Origin: Desertivirga sp966211215
GTDB lineage: Bacteria > Bacteroidota > Bacteroidia > Sphingobacteriales > Sphingobacteriaceae
Assembly: GCA_966211215.1 (NCBI GenBank)
Contig: CBIHNR010000002.1
Coordinates: forward strand, 5,223 to 69,222
Reading direction: 5' to 3'
DNA length: 64,000 bases
The position numbers and the translations under genes are program-made. The notes under the pieces were generated by a model that saw only the letters and a list, made by a program, of their open reading frames with translations, made no database searches and was not told the origin of the DNA. Below, piece after piece: positions 31,358 to 39,451 of the stretch. How positions within the stretch are numbered: the first letter of the stretch is position 1; the number at the start of each line of letters is the position of its first letter.

Positions 31358-32329
31358 ATGATACTGGTTACTGGCGCAACAGGATTTTTAGGTTCTGAAT
31401 TAGTTAAACAACTTAACAATGGCGGGAAAAAGGTTCGTGCATTAAAGCGCGAAACGTCTATGATACCTTCCATGTTGCAAGGCTTAGCTAATATTGAATG
31501 GTTTAACGGAGATATGTTAGATTACTTCTCGCTCGAAAAAGCGTTTGAAGGGATTACTCATGTTTATCATTGCGCCGCCCTGATATCTTTCGACCCGGCT
31601 TTCAAAAAACAACTTCTTCGCGTTAATTTAGAAAGTACAGCTCACATTGTTAATCTCTGCCTGGAAAACAACATAGAAAAGCTTGTTCATGTAAGTTCGG
31701 TTTCTGCTTTAGGAGATGCTAAAGAGGGTGCAAAAGTTTCTGAGCAAACCCAATGGGAGTTTAATGGCAGGCAACATGGATATTCCATTTCCAAATACGA
31801 AAGTGAGATGCAGGTTTGGCGAGGAATTGCCGAGGGCCTGGATGCTGTTATTGTAAATCCATCGTTAATTATCGGTGCAAATGCTGGTTCCAAAGGCACC
31901 GGGCAGCTTTTTGACATTGTACGGAAAGGGCTTGGTTTTTATACCAAGGGCAATGTAGGACTGGTGGATGTGGAAGATGTTGCCAGGGCAATGATTTTGC
32001 TAATGGAAAGCAATGTTAGCGGAGAGCGCTTTTTGATTAATGCATGCAGCATGTCTTCTAAAGAGTTATTTGAAGAGGCTGCTAAAGAATTGGGTGTTGC
32101 TGCGCCATCCCGCGAAGCGAAGCCATGGATGCTGGAGCTGGGTTGGCGTGCAGCAGGGTTTATATCCTTGTTCACTGGAAAAAATTATGCGCTTACCAGA
32201 GATAGCGCGAGGAGTGCGGTTAAGCAGCTGAATTACGCAAACGACAAGTTTTTAAACTTATTCCCTGATTTTCAATACAAGCCTGTGAAAAAATCTATTG
32301 AAGAAATTTGCAGGAAATTAAAACGGTAA
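31358..32329 (+). CDS. NAD-dependent epimerase/dehydratase (extended SDR)
   Basis: A 323-residue extended short-chain dehydrogenase. The nucleotide-binding motif TGATGFLGSE is at residues 5-14, SSVSALGD carries the catalytic Ser region, and YSISKYE supplies the Tyr and Lys. The pattern VNPSLIIGANAG and the length resemble dihydroflavonol-4-reductase-like SDRs acting on sugars or small carbonyls. The substrate is not predictable. It is followed 63 bases later by the phosphatase-ACT fusion, which has its own promoter element. Confidence 0.9.
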   Translation: MILVTGATGFLGSELVKQLNNGGKKVRALKRETSMIPSMLQGLANIEWFNGDMLDYFSLEKAFEGITHVYHCAALISFDPAFKKQLLRVNLESTAHIVNLCLENNIEKLVHVSSVSALGDAKEGAKVSEQTQWEFNGRQHGYSISKYESEMQVWRGIAEGLDAVIVNPSLIIGANAGSKGTGQLFDIVRKGLGFYTKGNVGLVDVEDVARAMILLMESNVSGERFLINACSMSSKELFEEAAKELGVAAPSREAKPWMLELGWRAAGFISLFTGKNYALTRDSARSAVKQLNYANDKFLNLFPDFQYKPVKKSIEEICRKLKR

Positions 32330-32341
32330 TATCTGTATTAC

Positions 32342-32349
32342 TACATTTG
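32342..32349 (+). promoter_or_regulatory. -7 element for the phosphatase-ACT fusion gene
   Basis: TACATTTG, an exact TAnnTTTG match, 43 bases before the ATG at 32393. The nearest TTTG upstream (32307-32310) is 31 bases away, longer than usual. Confidence 0.4.
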
Positions 32350-32392
32350 CAGCAAATTTTATATCGCATTAGCGCTGCTTTCCTAATATATA

Positions 32393-33685
32393 ATGAAGAA
32401 TTTTTACATCATAGACTTCGACAGCACATTTACCCAGGTTGAAGCTTTAGACGAACTGGTACGTATTTCCCTTAAAGAGCATCCCGATAGGGAAAGAATT
32501 TACAAAGAGATTGAAGATTTAACCAATGCTGCAATGGAAGGGCGCCTTTCATTCAGAGAGAGCTTATCGGGCAGGGTGAAACTTCTTCATGCAAAGGACG
32601 AGCATCTAAAGTTATTGGTTAACCGCTTAAAAAAGAAAGTTTCAGCATCATTTTCTCGAAATAGGGCATTCTTTAAAAAGCACGCTGACGATGTGTTGAT
32701 CGTTTCCGGGGGCTTTAAGGAATTTATTACACCGGTAGTGCTTCCTTACGGTATTAAACAGGAAAATATCTATGCCAACACATTTCAGTTTGATGAGCAA
32801 GGCGAGATTATCGGATACGATGAAGAAAATCCACTATCAACCGAAGGCGGAAAAGTAAAGCTTTTAAGAGAACTGAACCTTCAGGGAAATATCTTCGGCA
32901 TTGGCGATGGTTATTCTGATTTTCAGCTGAAAGAGTCTGGCTTAATCCAGAAGTTCTACGCTTATACGGAGAATATTGCCCGTAAAAGTATCCTTGAAAA
33001 AGCTGACCATATCACTCCGAGCTTCGATGAGTTTTTATACCTGAATAAACTGCCAAGCGCAATTTCCTATCCTAAAAACCGTATTCTTTGCCTTATTGTA
33101 GGCAATGTGCCGGAGGAGGCCATTAATGTTTTGAAGAAAGACGGTTTCTCGATCCGACATAAAGAAACATTTGAAGAAAAGTATGTATCCGATGTTGGTA
33201 TGTTGCTTTTAGGCGAAGGGCAATCTGTTACTGATGCGGTGTTGGAACGTGCTGTTAAGCTGAAAACCATCGGGTATTTAGGTAATAGCCGCCCGGAGTT
33301 GTCGCATGATATAGCTACTGAAATGGGGATCGTGATTTTCGACGATGCTAAAAATAACCCTCGTAATGTGAAGTTCATTCCTAAAAGGATGGCAGAGTTT
33401 ATTAACAAAGGAGATACCTATTTAAGCTCTAACTTCCCTAACCTGCAATTGCCTAAGGTTAAAAATGCCCACCGCTTAATCCATATCCATAGCAACGTAC
33501 CCGGAATTATGGCTCAGATTAACCAGGTATTTGCAAACCATAACATCAATATTTTAGGGCAGTTCTTAAGGACTAATTCGCAAATCGGTTATGCTATCAC
33601 TGACGTAAGTGCGGAATATGATAACCAGGTTTTAAAGGAACTGAAAGAGATTCAGCATACCATTAAGTTTAGGATACTGTATTAA
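32393..33685 (+). CDS. Phosphoserine phosphatase-like HAD protein fused to PGDH remnant and ACT domain
   Basis: A 430-residue composite. Residues 1-215 are a HAD-IB phosphatase close to SerB: DFDST (8-12), the Ser of VSGGF (105), STEGGKVK (about 149-156) and GDGYSD (171-176). Residues 228-345 resemble the substrate-binding half of 3-phosphoglycerate dehydrogenase, but the NAD-binding domain (GxGxxG) is missing. Residues 358-430 are a SerA-type ACT domain (RLIHIHSNVPGIMAQINQVF), ending in RILY as in E. coli SerA. It likely dephosphorylates phosphoserine with serine feedback through the ACT domain (inference). No other serine gene is adjacent. Confidence 0.88.
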   Translation: MKNFYIIDFDSTFTQVEALDELVRISLKEHPDRERIYKEIEDLTNAAMEGRLSFRESLSGRVKLLHAKDEHLKLLVNRLKKKVSASFSRNRAFFKKHADDVLIVSGGFKEFITPVVLPYGIKQENIYANTFQFDEQGEIIGYDEENPLSTEGGKVKLLRELNLQGNIFGIGDGYSDFQLKESGLIQKFYAYTENIARKSILEKADHITPSFDEFLYLNKLPSAISYPKNRILCLIVGNVPEEAINVLKKDGFSIRHKETFEEKYVSDVGMLLLGEGQSVTDAVLERAVKLKTIGYLGNSRPELSHDIATEMGIVIFDDAKNNPRNVKFIPKRMAEFINKGDTYLSSNFPNLQLPKVKNAHRLIHIHSNVPGIMAQINQVFANHNINILGQFLRTNSQIGYAITDVSAEYDNQVLKELKEIQHTIKFRILY

Positions 33686-33707
33686 TATTAGATTGTATTA
33701 TATATAG

Positions 33708-33742
33708 AAGCCTGGCAGATGTTTGTTTGCCAGGCTTTTTTG
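33708..33742 (+). terminator. Terminator after the phosphatase-ACT fusion
   Basis: AAGCCTGGCA (33708-33717) pairs with TGCCAGGCTT (33728-33737) over a 10-base loop and is followed by six T's, before the convergent MACPF gene. Confidence 0.87.
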
Positions 33743-33748
33743 TTATTC

Positions 33749-34810
33749 CTATTTCAAATTTACAACCGCATTTTCAACGAGATAGTCTTCAATATATTTT
33801 TTAACTGCCGCTTTCTTTTCCAGGTTGGTAATCGCCTCATATATTGGGGCAATGTCCTGGATATTTATTAATTCAGAATTTCCTACTGTCGATGATTGAA
33901 CCCAGGCTTCCGTGTCCAGGGTAAGAGCTTTAGTCTCAGGGTTTATTATTGTTTTAAGTTTAGAAATATCACCGCCTGTGACTTTGAAGCTAACTCGTTG
34001 TGCGAAATTGCCAGCAGATCTAGCTTGTGTATGATCCAGATATCCCGAAAACATTCCAAAGATTTTTCCGAGGGAAACCGTTAAGCCAAGCTTTGCAGCT
34101 TCTTCTCGATCTGTTTGTTCCGTTTCGGCCTGGTAAATAACTGTCAGTTTAGTGCCCAAGTTAATACGAGTTAATATATGAGTTCCATATTTTTTTACCA
34201 GTTCTGCAGGGGTATGAGTCTCAACATCAGAATGAAACGATGGAAATGCATATTGGGAAAGGGAACATGCGAAGTAAAAAGTTTTATAAATTCTTTGGTG
34301 AGAGTAACAGCCATAAATAAATTTTGATGACAATGCGTTGGTCCCCTGGAAGTAGTTAACAATTTCCCCTTTGAAATATCTCTTATAATCCTGGTCTTTA
34401 AGTCCAAAAAATCTCGAATCCATTACATTCGTTGAAAGCTGCCGGGCAAATTCTGCCGCATTATCCGTCGCGTAGACATGCGGCCATGATGATGTACTCC
34501 GGCTTGTTTCCAAGCGTGTTGGCCAATCTTTTTTTAATCTTACGAGATCAATTATTGGCTGCCTTGCAGACGAGGAGTCTGCGTATTCGCCCGTTACATC
34601 ATACCCATAACCCAATAAATGATATTCCCCACGGCTGGGGGCATTGCTGTTGTATACGGTTAGGTCATTAACTGTTATAGAATCGTTGGTTAAAGGTGCT
34701 TTGGTTATTTCCTTTGGTGTTTCCTCTATTACAGCGTTTTTTTTACATGAGCTTAGAGCGGCAGCCAGAGAGAGGCATAAGAAGAATGAAGCTAATTTTA
34801 TAGAAGCCAT
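33749..34810 (-). CDS. MACPF (membrane attack complex/perforin) domain lipoprotein
   Basis: A 353-residue putative lipoprotein: signal MASIKLASFFLCLSLAAALS with the lipid-accepting Cys22, then a MACPF domain. The hallmark YGTH lies at 208-211 in ELVKKYGTHILTRINLG, within the Y/W-G-T/S-H signature shared by perforin and complement proteins. Two stretches rich in small and charged residues on either side could be the membrane-inserting hairpins. In Bacteroidales, MACPF lipoproteins act as secreted antibacterial toxins (BSAP family); this is a plausible but unproven role here. No immunity gene is obvious. Its upstream region has a TATATTTG element at 34906 on the minus strand. Confidence 0.85.
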   Translation of the reverse strand: MASIKLASFFLCLSLAAALSSCKKNAVIEETPKEITKAPLTNDSITVNDLTVYNSNAPSRGEYHLLGYGYDVTGEYADSSSARQPIIDLVRLKKDWPTRLETSRSTSSWPHVYATDNAAEFARQLSTNVMDSRFFGLKDQDYKRYFKGEIVNYFQGTNALSSKFIYGCYSHQRIYKTFYFACSLSQYAFPSFHSDVETHTPAELVKKYGTHILTRINLGTKLTVIYQAETEQTDREEAAKLGLTVSLGKIFGMFSGYLDHTQARSAGNFAQRVSFKVTGGDISKLKTIINPETKALTLDTEAWVQSSTVGNSELINIQDIAPIYEAITNLEKKAAVKKYIEDYLVENAVVNLK

Positions 34811-34905
34811 AAGAAGGTTTAGTTTATTTAAGTGTTAGAATGAATTCGTTTATGCTGATGTACTTTAATAATGTTTTAGGTAGCTTAAAAAGCTTAATTA
34901 TTGGA

Positions 34906-34913
34906 CAAATATA
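34906..34913 (-). promoter_or_regulatory. -7 element upstream of the MACPF gene
   Basis: Minus-strand TATATTTG, an exact TAnnTTTG match, about 95 bases before the ATG, implying a long 5' leader. The leader contains a small inverted repeat, AGCTT...AAGCT. Confidence 0.35.
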
Positions 34914-34973
34914 TGCTTTGTTTTTATTTTGAGCCTCTACGATAGATTACTTTGGAAAAAGCAATCTCACACT

Positions 34974-35005
34974 TTTGTTTTCAGTTTACAAATTCCATAG
35001 TTTAG
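34974..35005 (+). promoter_or_regulatory. Candidate promoter of the second TlpA-family gene
   Basis: TTTG at 34974-34977 and TAGTTTAG at 34998-35005 (one mismatch to TAnnTTTG), spaced by 20 bases, lie 21 bases before the ATG at 35026. Confidence 0.4.
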
Positions 35006-35025
35006 TATCCTAACACACCTAAATC

Positions 35026-36204
35026 ATGAAAAAATTCTTAAATATTTTCTTTCTTTTAATATCTGGAGTTGTTGCCTCAGCCCAAGGGAAATATCAAATT
35101 CAGGGGCATGTTAAAGGCTTGCCGGACAATACTGTAATTTCTTTAATGGAGGATAATGGGAGTGTACTTACTACAATAGCAGTGGACACCTGTTTCAATG
35201 AAGCTTTTTCATTTCAGGGTAAAACAAATGGGAAAGAAGCGCAGCGATTATTATTATCTATCTATGGCGATGTTTTTCCTCCTATACGCCTGGACGTTTG
35301 GGTGGCTTCCAATAGTATTGTCAAAATCTCCGGCAATAATAATTTTTTAAAGACCTGGAAAGTTGAGAGCAATGTCAAAGAGCAAAAAGAAACTAACCGT
35401 TTCATTCAAGCTTCTTTCGCAAACCTTGAGAAACTTCAGGAGGTGCTTGTTGCAGAACGGAAGCTATCTGCCAAAAGGAAGAATTCTACGGATGATGCTG
35501 AGAAGGCAAGGCTCAAAAAAGAAATGGCTGCAATTGCTTCAATCCGCGATTCTTTACAGCTGCTAGTCAGTAGTAAGGATTTGGAGGTATTGCAGCAATC
35601 TCCCGTATCAGGCATATGGTTAGACAGGTTAAAAAGCATTGCTATTGCTGTAAGGTATAATAAGAAAAACAGCAAACTGCGTGAGCCTGCGGTGCAATTG
35701 CTCAGCCGGCTTACGCCTGAACAAAAGAAAAGTCAGGCCGGACAGGAAATTATTAATTTTCTTTTTCCGGCTACAGTTGTGAAAAAAGGGGAATTAATGG
35801 CTGATACCGACTTGTATGATTTGAATGGAACTCCCCGGAAACTGGAAGATTATAAGGGAAAATATTTGCTGCTTGATTTTTGGAGCATGGGGTGCGGCCC
35901 TTGTATGATGGCAATGCCCGAATTAGGCGAATTCTCAGAAACGAATAAAGATAAGCTTACTGTTATAAGCCTTAGTCTCGATACCAAAAAAGAAATCTGG
36001 AAAAAAATTTCTGAACAGCAGAAGATTTCCTGGGTGAATTTGAGCGATGGCAAGGGGATGACAGGAATAGCCGCCAAATATGGTGTTGAAGGCATTCCTC
36101 ATTATGTTATGATTTCGCCTGAAGGAAAGGTATTGGGATCCTGGGTTGGTTATGAGAAGGGCTTGCTAGCCAGGAAGTTTGCTGAGTATGCTAAAGGGGA
36201 TTAA
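35026..36204 (+). CDS. TlpA-family thiol:disulfide oxidoreductase with DUF4369 (second copy)
   Basis: A 392-residue exported protein with signal peptide MKKFLNIFFLLISGVVASAQ, a DUF4369-type N-terminal domain (about 22-125), a charged helical linker rich in Lys/Glu (about 130-200) and a C-terminal thioredoxin fold. The active site reads SMGCGPCMMAMPELGEF, with Gly where most family members have Trp before CGPC. The protein probably handles disulfides in the periplasm. It is divergent from the MACPF lipoprotein and lies 48 bases upstream of the dienelactone hydrolase. Confidence 0.9.
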   Translation: MKKFLNIFFLLISGVVASAQGKYQIQGHVKGLPDNTVISLMEDNGSVLTTIAVDTCFNEAFSFQGKTNGKEAQRLLLSIYGDVFPPIRLDVWVASNSIVKISGNNNFLKTWKVESNVKEQKETNRFIQASFANLEKLQEVLVAERKLSAKRKNSTDDAEKARLKKEMAAIASIRDSLQLLVSSKDLEVLQQSPVSGIWLDRLKSIAIAVRYNKKNSKLREPAVQLLSRLTPEQKKSQAGQEIINFLFPATVVKKGELMADTDLYDLNGTPRKLEDYKGKYLLLDFWSMGCGPCMMAMPELGEFSETNKDKLTVISLSLDTKKEIWKKISEQQKISWVNLSDGKGMTGIAAKYGVEGIPHYVMISPEGKVLGSWVGYEKGLLARKFAEYAKGD

Positions 36205-36252
36205 GAGTGGACGTCTGAACCTAAGTATAAACTATTAAAGACTTAATCAGTT

Positions 36253-37140
36253 ATGGATAAAATCAAAAAAGAAGACATCAAACAAGAAGTGTTTGACCTT
36301 TATGACGATTACGCCCACAATCGCGTCAACCGGCGCGAATTTGTGCAAAAGCTATCCACATTTGCAGTGGGAGGGCTCACCGTCACGTCTCTTATGAGTT
36401 TTCTTGCGCCGGACTACCAGGATGCGATCCAAATAAAGGCTGATGACCCTCGATTGAAATCGGAGTACGTGAATTATAAGTCCCCAAAGGGAGGTGGAAC
36501 GATTAAAGCCTTGCTTTCAAAGCCGGTTGATGCGAAAGGTAAACTTGGAGGAATTGTTGTTGTTCATGAAAACCGTGGCTTAAACCCGCATATTGAAGAT
36601 GTTGCAAGGCGAGCGGCATTAGCAGGATTTATTTCGATAGCTCCCGACGCGCTAACTCCGCTAGGCGGATATCCCGGCAATGATGATGACGGCCGTGCCC
36701 TACAAAGTAAACGGAATAGAGATGAAATGTTAGAAGATTTTATTGCAGCTTATGATTATCTGAAAGGGCATAAACACTGTAATGGAAAAATAGGTGTTGT
36801 TGGTTTTTGCTTTGGCGGATGGATTGCCAACATGATGGCAGTTCGAATTCCAGATTTGGATGCAGCTGTACCATTTTATGGAGGCCAACCAGCAGGCGAG
36901 GATGTTCCAAAAATCAAGGCTCCGCTGCTTTTACATTATGCCGAGCTTGACACCCGTGTTAACGAAGGTTGGCCCGCATACGAAGCTGCCTTAAAAGAAA
37001 ACAAGAAAGAATATACGGCTTATATGTACCCTAAGGTGAACCATGGTTTTCATAACGATACAACCCCTCGCTATGATAAAGCTGCGGCAGAGCTTGCATG
37101 GAAGCGAACTATTGATTTTTTCAAAGAGAAATTGAAGTAA
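36253..37140 (+). CDS. Dienelactone hydrolase family protein, probable Tat substrate
   Basis: A 295-residue alpha/beta hydrolase of the dienelactone hydrolase family. The nucleophile is Cys186 in GFCFGG, with Asp233 (YAELDTRVNEG) and His264 (VNHGF) completing the triad. The N-terminal 55 residues hold NRREFVQKL followed by the hydrophobic STFAVGGLTVTSLMSFLA, matching the twin-arginine pattern R-R-x-F and suggesting folded export through Tat, whose TatA subunits are encoded at 6796-7256. The signal sits unusually far from the start (Arg27-Arg28). The substrate is unknown; carboxymethylenebutenolide activity is only the family name. Confidence 0.9.
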   Translation: MDKIKKEDIKQEVFDLYDDYAHNRVNRREFVQKLSTFAVGGLTVTSLMSFLAPDYQDAIQIKADDPRLKSEYVNYKSPKGGGTIKALLSKPVDAKGKLGGIVVVHENRGLNPHIEDVARRAALAGFISIAPDALTPLGGYPGNDDDGRALQSKRNRDEMLEDFIAAYDYLKGHKHCNGKIGVVGFCFGGWIANMMAVRIPDLDAAVPFYGGQPAGEDVPKIKAPLLLHYAELDTRVNEGWPAYEAALKENKKEYTAYMYPKVNHGFHNDTTPRYDKAAAELAWKRTIDFFKEKLK

Positions 37141-37263
37141 GCTTTATATCGACAAGCTACGACAGGAGGGCACCGATTGGAGACATTACTGAAGCCGTAG
37201 TGTGTCATCTCGACGACAGGAGAGAACTTAGCAGAAGTGCCTGATACGCTTTAATATCCGCTC

Positions 37264-37304
37264 ACAAAAAAGTAATCCGCTCAAAGCCGAAGCTTTAAGC
37301 GGAT
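37264..37304 (-). terminator. Terminator of the Ig-like/heme lipoprotein gene
   Basis: ATCCGCTCAAAGC (37275-37287) pairs with GCTTTAAGCGGAT (37292-37304) with one mismatch and a CGAA tetraloop. On the minus strand it is followed by TACTTTTTTG. It is just downstream of the gene that ends at 37333. Confidence 0.8.
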
Positions 37305-37332
37305 ACATGGCCGTGTGCAAGCTCTATTTATT

Positions 37333-37959
37333 TTATTCCTGCAAGCCATCATCTTTCCATTTCTGGATTAAGTCGATGGTAGCTTGAGGCAGTTTAGTAC
37401 CGTTCTTAGGCATCATGCCGGTTGCACCTTGAGCAAGGTTAATGCGGCTAAGGATTGCATCAATCTTACTCGTGGCAGTGGCGTAAGTGGTAAAACCGTT
37501 ATGGCATGATCCGCAGTTATTCTGAATAATTGCCTTTACCGTATTATTGAACGTAACTGCAGTACTTGCCGCATTTACAGTAATAGTATAGGCATTCGCA
37601 AAAGTTTTGCTTCCAGCGGTATTAGTAGCAGTTACTGAAATTGCGTAGGTGCCGGCAGGCAGTGAACTACTTGCTGCAATAACGCCCTGGCTGTTAATAG
37701 TAACGGCAGTAGTGGCTGGCGAGCTTGTTATTGCATAGCTTACAGCGCTTGAGCTGGTTATCGTAGGCGTGGCGGATGTTGCTGCAGTTCCTTGGGTTAC
37801 AGTTAGCGAGTTTGGTGAATAGCTAAGTGCCGAAGGGGCAACTGCCACAGGTTGAGTGCCTTCATCCTCGCTTTTACTACAGGAAAGTATTAAAATGCTG
37901 AAGGTTACAAAAAGCAGGCTCCGTTTTAGAAAAGAATAAGTTAAGTTTTGTAAGTACAT
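37333..37959 (-). CDS. Lipoprotein with Ig-like domain and C-terminal cytochrome c motif
   Basis: A 208-residue lipoprotein: lipobox LILSC followed by SKSEDEG, then a Thr/Ser/Ala-rich putative Ig/cadherin-like module (about 40-130, ALSYSPNSLTVTQGT and LPAGTYAISVTATNTAGS) and a short heme-binding tail with CGSCH, Met in GATGMMPKNG and a terminal KWKDDG. The tail resembles cytochrome c modules attached to extracellular domains in Bacteroidota. Role: probably surface- or periplasm-exposed electron transfer or a structural heme domain (inference). It is monocistronic with the terminator at 37264. Confidence 0.8.
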   Translation of the reverse strand: MYLQNLTYSFLKRSLLFVTFSILILSCSKSEDEGTQPVAVAPSALSYSPNSLTVTQGTAATSATPTITSSSAVSYAITSSPATTAVTINSQGVIAASSSLPAGTYAISVTATNTAGSKTFANAYTITVNAASTAVTFNNTVKAIIQNNCGSCHNGFTTYATATSKIDAILSRINLAQGATGMMPKNGTKLPQATIDLIQKWKDDGLQE

Positions 37960-38125
37960 AGTTTGAAATTGGGTTTTGTATGTAAGTACGGAGGGCTTAA
38001 GGAAAGGGTTGTCTGGCTTAAAAAATTTTCTTTTATGTTATAGGACGTGTGAAAGAATGAGTAAGAAGCTTATGCAGAGATAGAAAATAAAAAAAGGAGG
38101 ACTGGATAGTTTGCCTAAGATGTTT

Positions 38126-38727
38126 TTATAAAGAATGCGAAATGAAAATAATTCCGTAAATCCAAAAGTTATAGAGCAGAGTGTATGAGATTCCATAGCC
38201 TATGCTCGCAAAAAGATCATTTTTGCATTTATTAGAATTTCTAAAAACCAGCCTTAAGGCTCTGAAGAATACCCAGTAAAGCATTGCTGCAAAAACTAGA
38301 ATAGAAGTCCATAATAGAGCCCAAAGAACCAAATAACCAGAAGTAGCACAAAGGAGAAGGCTATCCAGGCAATGATTCCCAATATTATTGCCCCCAGGCC
38401 ATCGCCATCAAAATCCAATGAATCTCCGGAAAAATCCACACCCGATGATAAGTCGGGGAAGTTTGTTTTCTTGATCCTATCGGTGATGCTTCCAAGGTCA
38501 TCTTTTAGCCTGAAGCCTCTGTATAAATTTATCGTTAAAAACAAGAAGAAGGCAAGGGACAATAAGCTTGTGGACCATAGCGAATTCTCAAATATAGATC
38601 GATGTTTGTCCAGCCCCTGTAACCAAATACTAAATACCGTAATAATGCAAACCAGAATACTGATTGTAAATGTTGATTTAGCTGTAATAAAATTCAGCTT
38701 TGCTTTATTGTGACGGTTGTCAGTCAT
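38126..38727 (-). pseudogene. Frameshifted conserved membrane protein
   Basis: Two overlapping minus-strand frames together form one membrane protein of about 200 residues. The 5' part (38727-38296) encodes the start, two membrane helices, a soluble stretch (LDFDGDGLGAIILGIIAWIA) and ...LLLVIWFFG, then diverges to LYYGLLF and a stop. The 3' part (from about 38332 to 38126, no ATG of its own) continues ALLWTSILVFAAMLYWVFFR and a further helix to FISHSL. Adding one G to the three-G run at 38320-38322 joins WFFG to ALLW without a break. A real one-base deletion or a sequencing error are both possible. The function is unknown. Confidence 0.7.
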
Positions 38728-38777
38728 GAGAGAAGTTTTAGGTTAAGTAATATGATATCCGACAAATTATTTCTGAA

Positions 38778-39371
38778 CTAGCAGAGGCCATCAGTGGAGG
38801 CTAAATACTTACCTCTCACTCTACTTAAGGTTTCCTGTGTTACACCTAAATGAGATGCAATTTGGCCTAAAGTAGCTTTCTGTAAAATCTCAGGATAGGC
38901 TTTTATTAAGTTCGCGTATCTATCTTTGGCAGACAAAGTTCTTAAAGCGAGAGCGCGTTCCTCACTAAGGATATAATATTTTTCAGTGAGGATTCTGCCA
39001 ACCACATTAAACTCCGGGAAAGATTTATAAAGCATTTGTAAATCCTGGTAAGAGATGTATTGCAAGGTGCAATCCTCTAATATTTCAATGGCCTCAGCCG
39101 AAGGTTTTTGTGTAAAAAAGCTGTATACAGATATCACCATATTGCCTTTGCCCATAAACCATGTAGTGTATTCTTTGCCATCTTTATAATAATAGCCTCT
39201 GCAAAAACCATCCTTCACAAAATAAATGTGCCTATTTATCGCGCCTTCCTCTAATAACAGGCTTTTCCGGGGATATTTCTTTTCTCGGACTATTGCCTGA
39301 AGGGCTTCTTTAAGATTTTCGGATAGTGGAATTATTTCAGCAAGTACTTGTAAAAGTCCGGTTATCTCCAT
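38778..39371 (-). CDS. Crp/Fnr-family transcriptional regulator
   Basis: A 197-residue regulator with an N-terminal cyclic-nucleotide-binding-like beta-roll (about 25-115, HIYFVKDGFCRGYYYKDG) and a C-terminal winged helix (about 150-195) whose recognition helix is GQIASHLGVTQETLSRVRGK. No Fe-S cysteine cluster like that of FNR is evident. It is divergent from the sterol-desaturase-family gene, and a palindrome TTTGACAAATGTCAAA (39388-39403) between them fits an FNR-type site. It probably regulates itself and that enzyme (inference); the ligand is unknown. Confidence 0.9.
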   Translation of the reverse strand: MEITGLLQVLAEIIPLSENLKEALQAIVREKKYPRKSLLLEEGAINRHIYFVKDGFCRGYYYKDGKEYTTWFMGKGNMVISVYSFFTQKPSAEAIEILEDCTLQYISYQDLQMLYKSFPEFNVVGRILTEKYYILSEERALALRTLSAKDRYANLIKAYPEILQKATLGQIASHLGVTQETLSRVRGKYLASTDGLC

Positions 39372-39387
39372 AAGTCAGAAGATTCAT

Positions 39388-39403
39388 TTTGACAAATGTC
39401 AAA
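39388..39403. promoter_or_regulatory. Candidate Crp/Fnr operator
   Basis: TTTGACA and TGTCAAA arms around AA, equivalent to TTGAC-N4-GTCAA, the arrangement of FNR/CRP-superfamily half-sites. It lies 17 bases before the Crp/Fnr start (39371) and 49 bases before the desaturase start (39452). Confidence 0.6.
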
Positions 39404-39424
39404 GTTTTTCCTGTATTTATTAGT

Positions 39425-39432
39425 TCAATTTG
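39425..39432 (+). promoter_or_regulatory. -7 element for the sterol-desaturase-family gene
   Basis: TCAATTTG, one mismatch from TAnnTTTG, 20 bases before the ATG at 39452. The Crp/Fnr palindrome would overlap or abut the -33 region of this promoter. Confidence 0.35.
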
Positions 39433-39451
39433 AAGCGCTAAACTTATTAAT

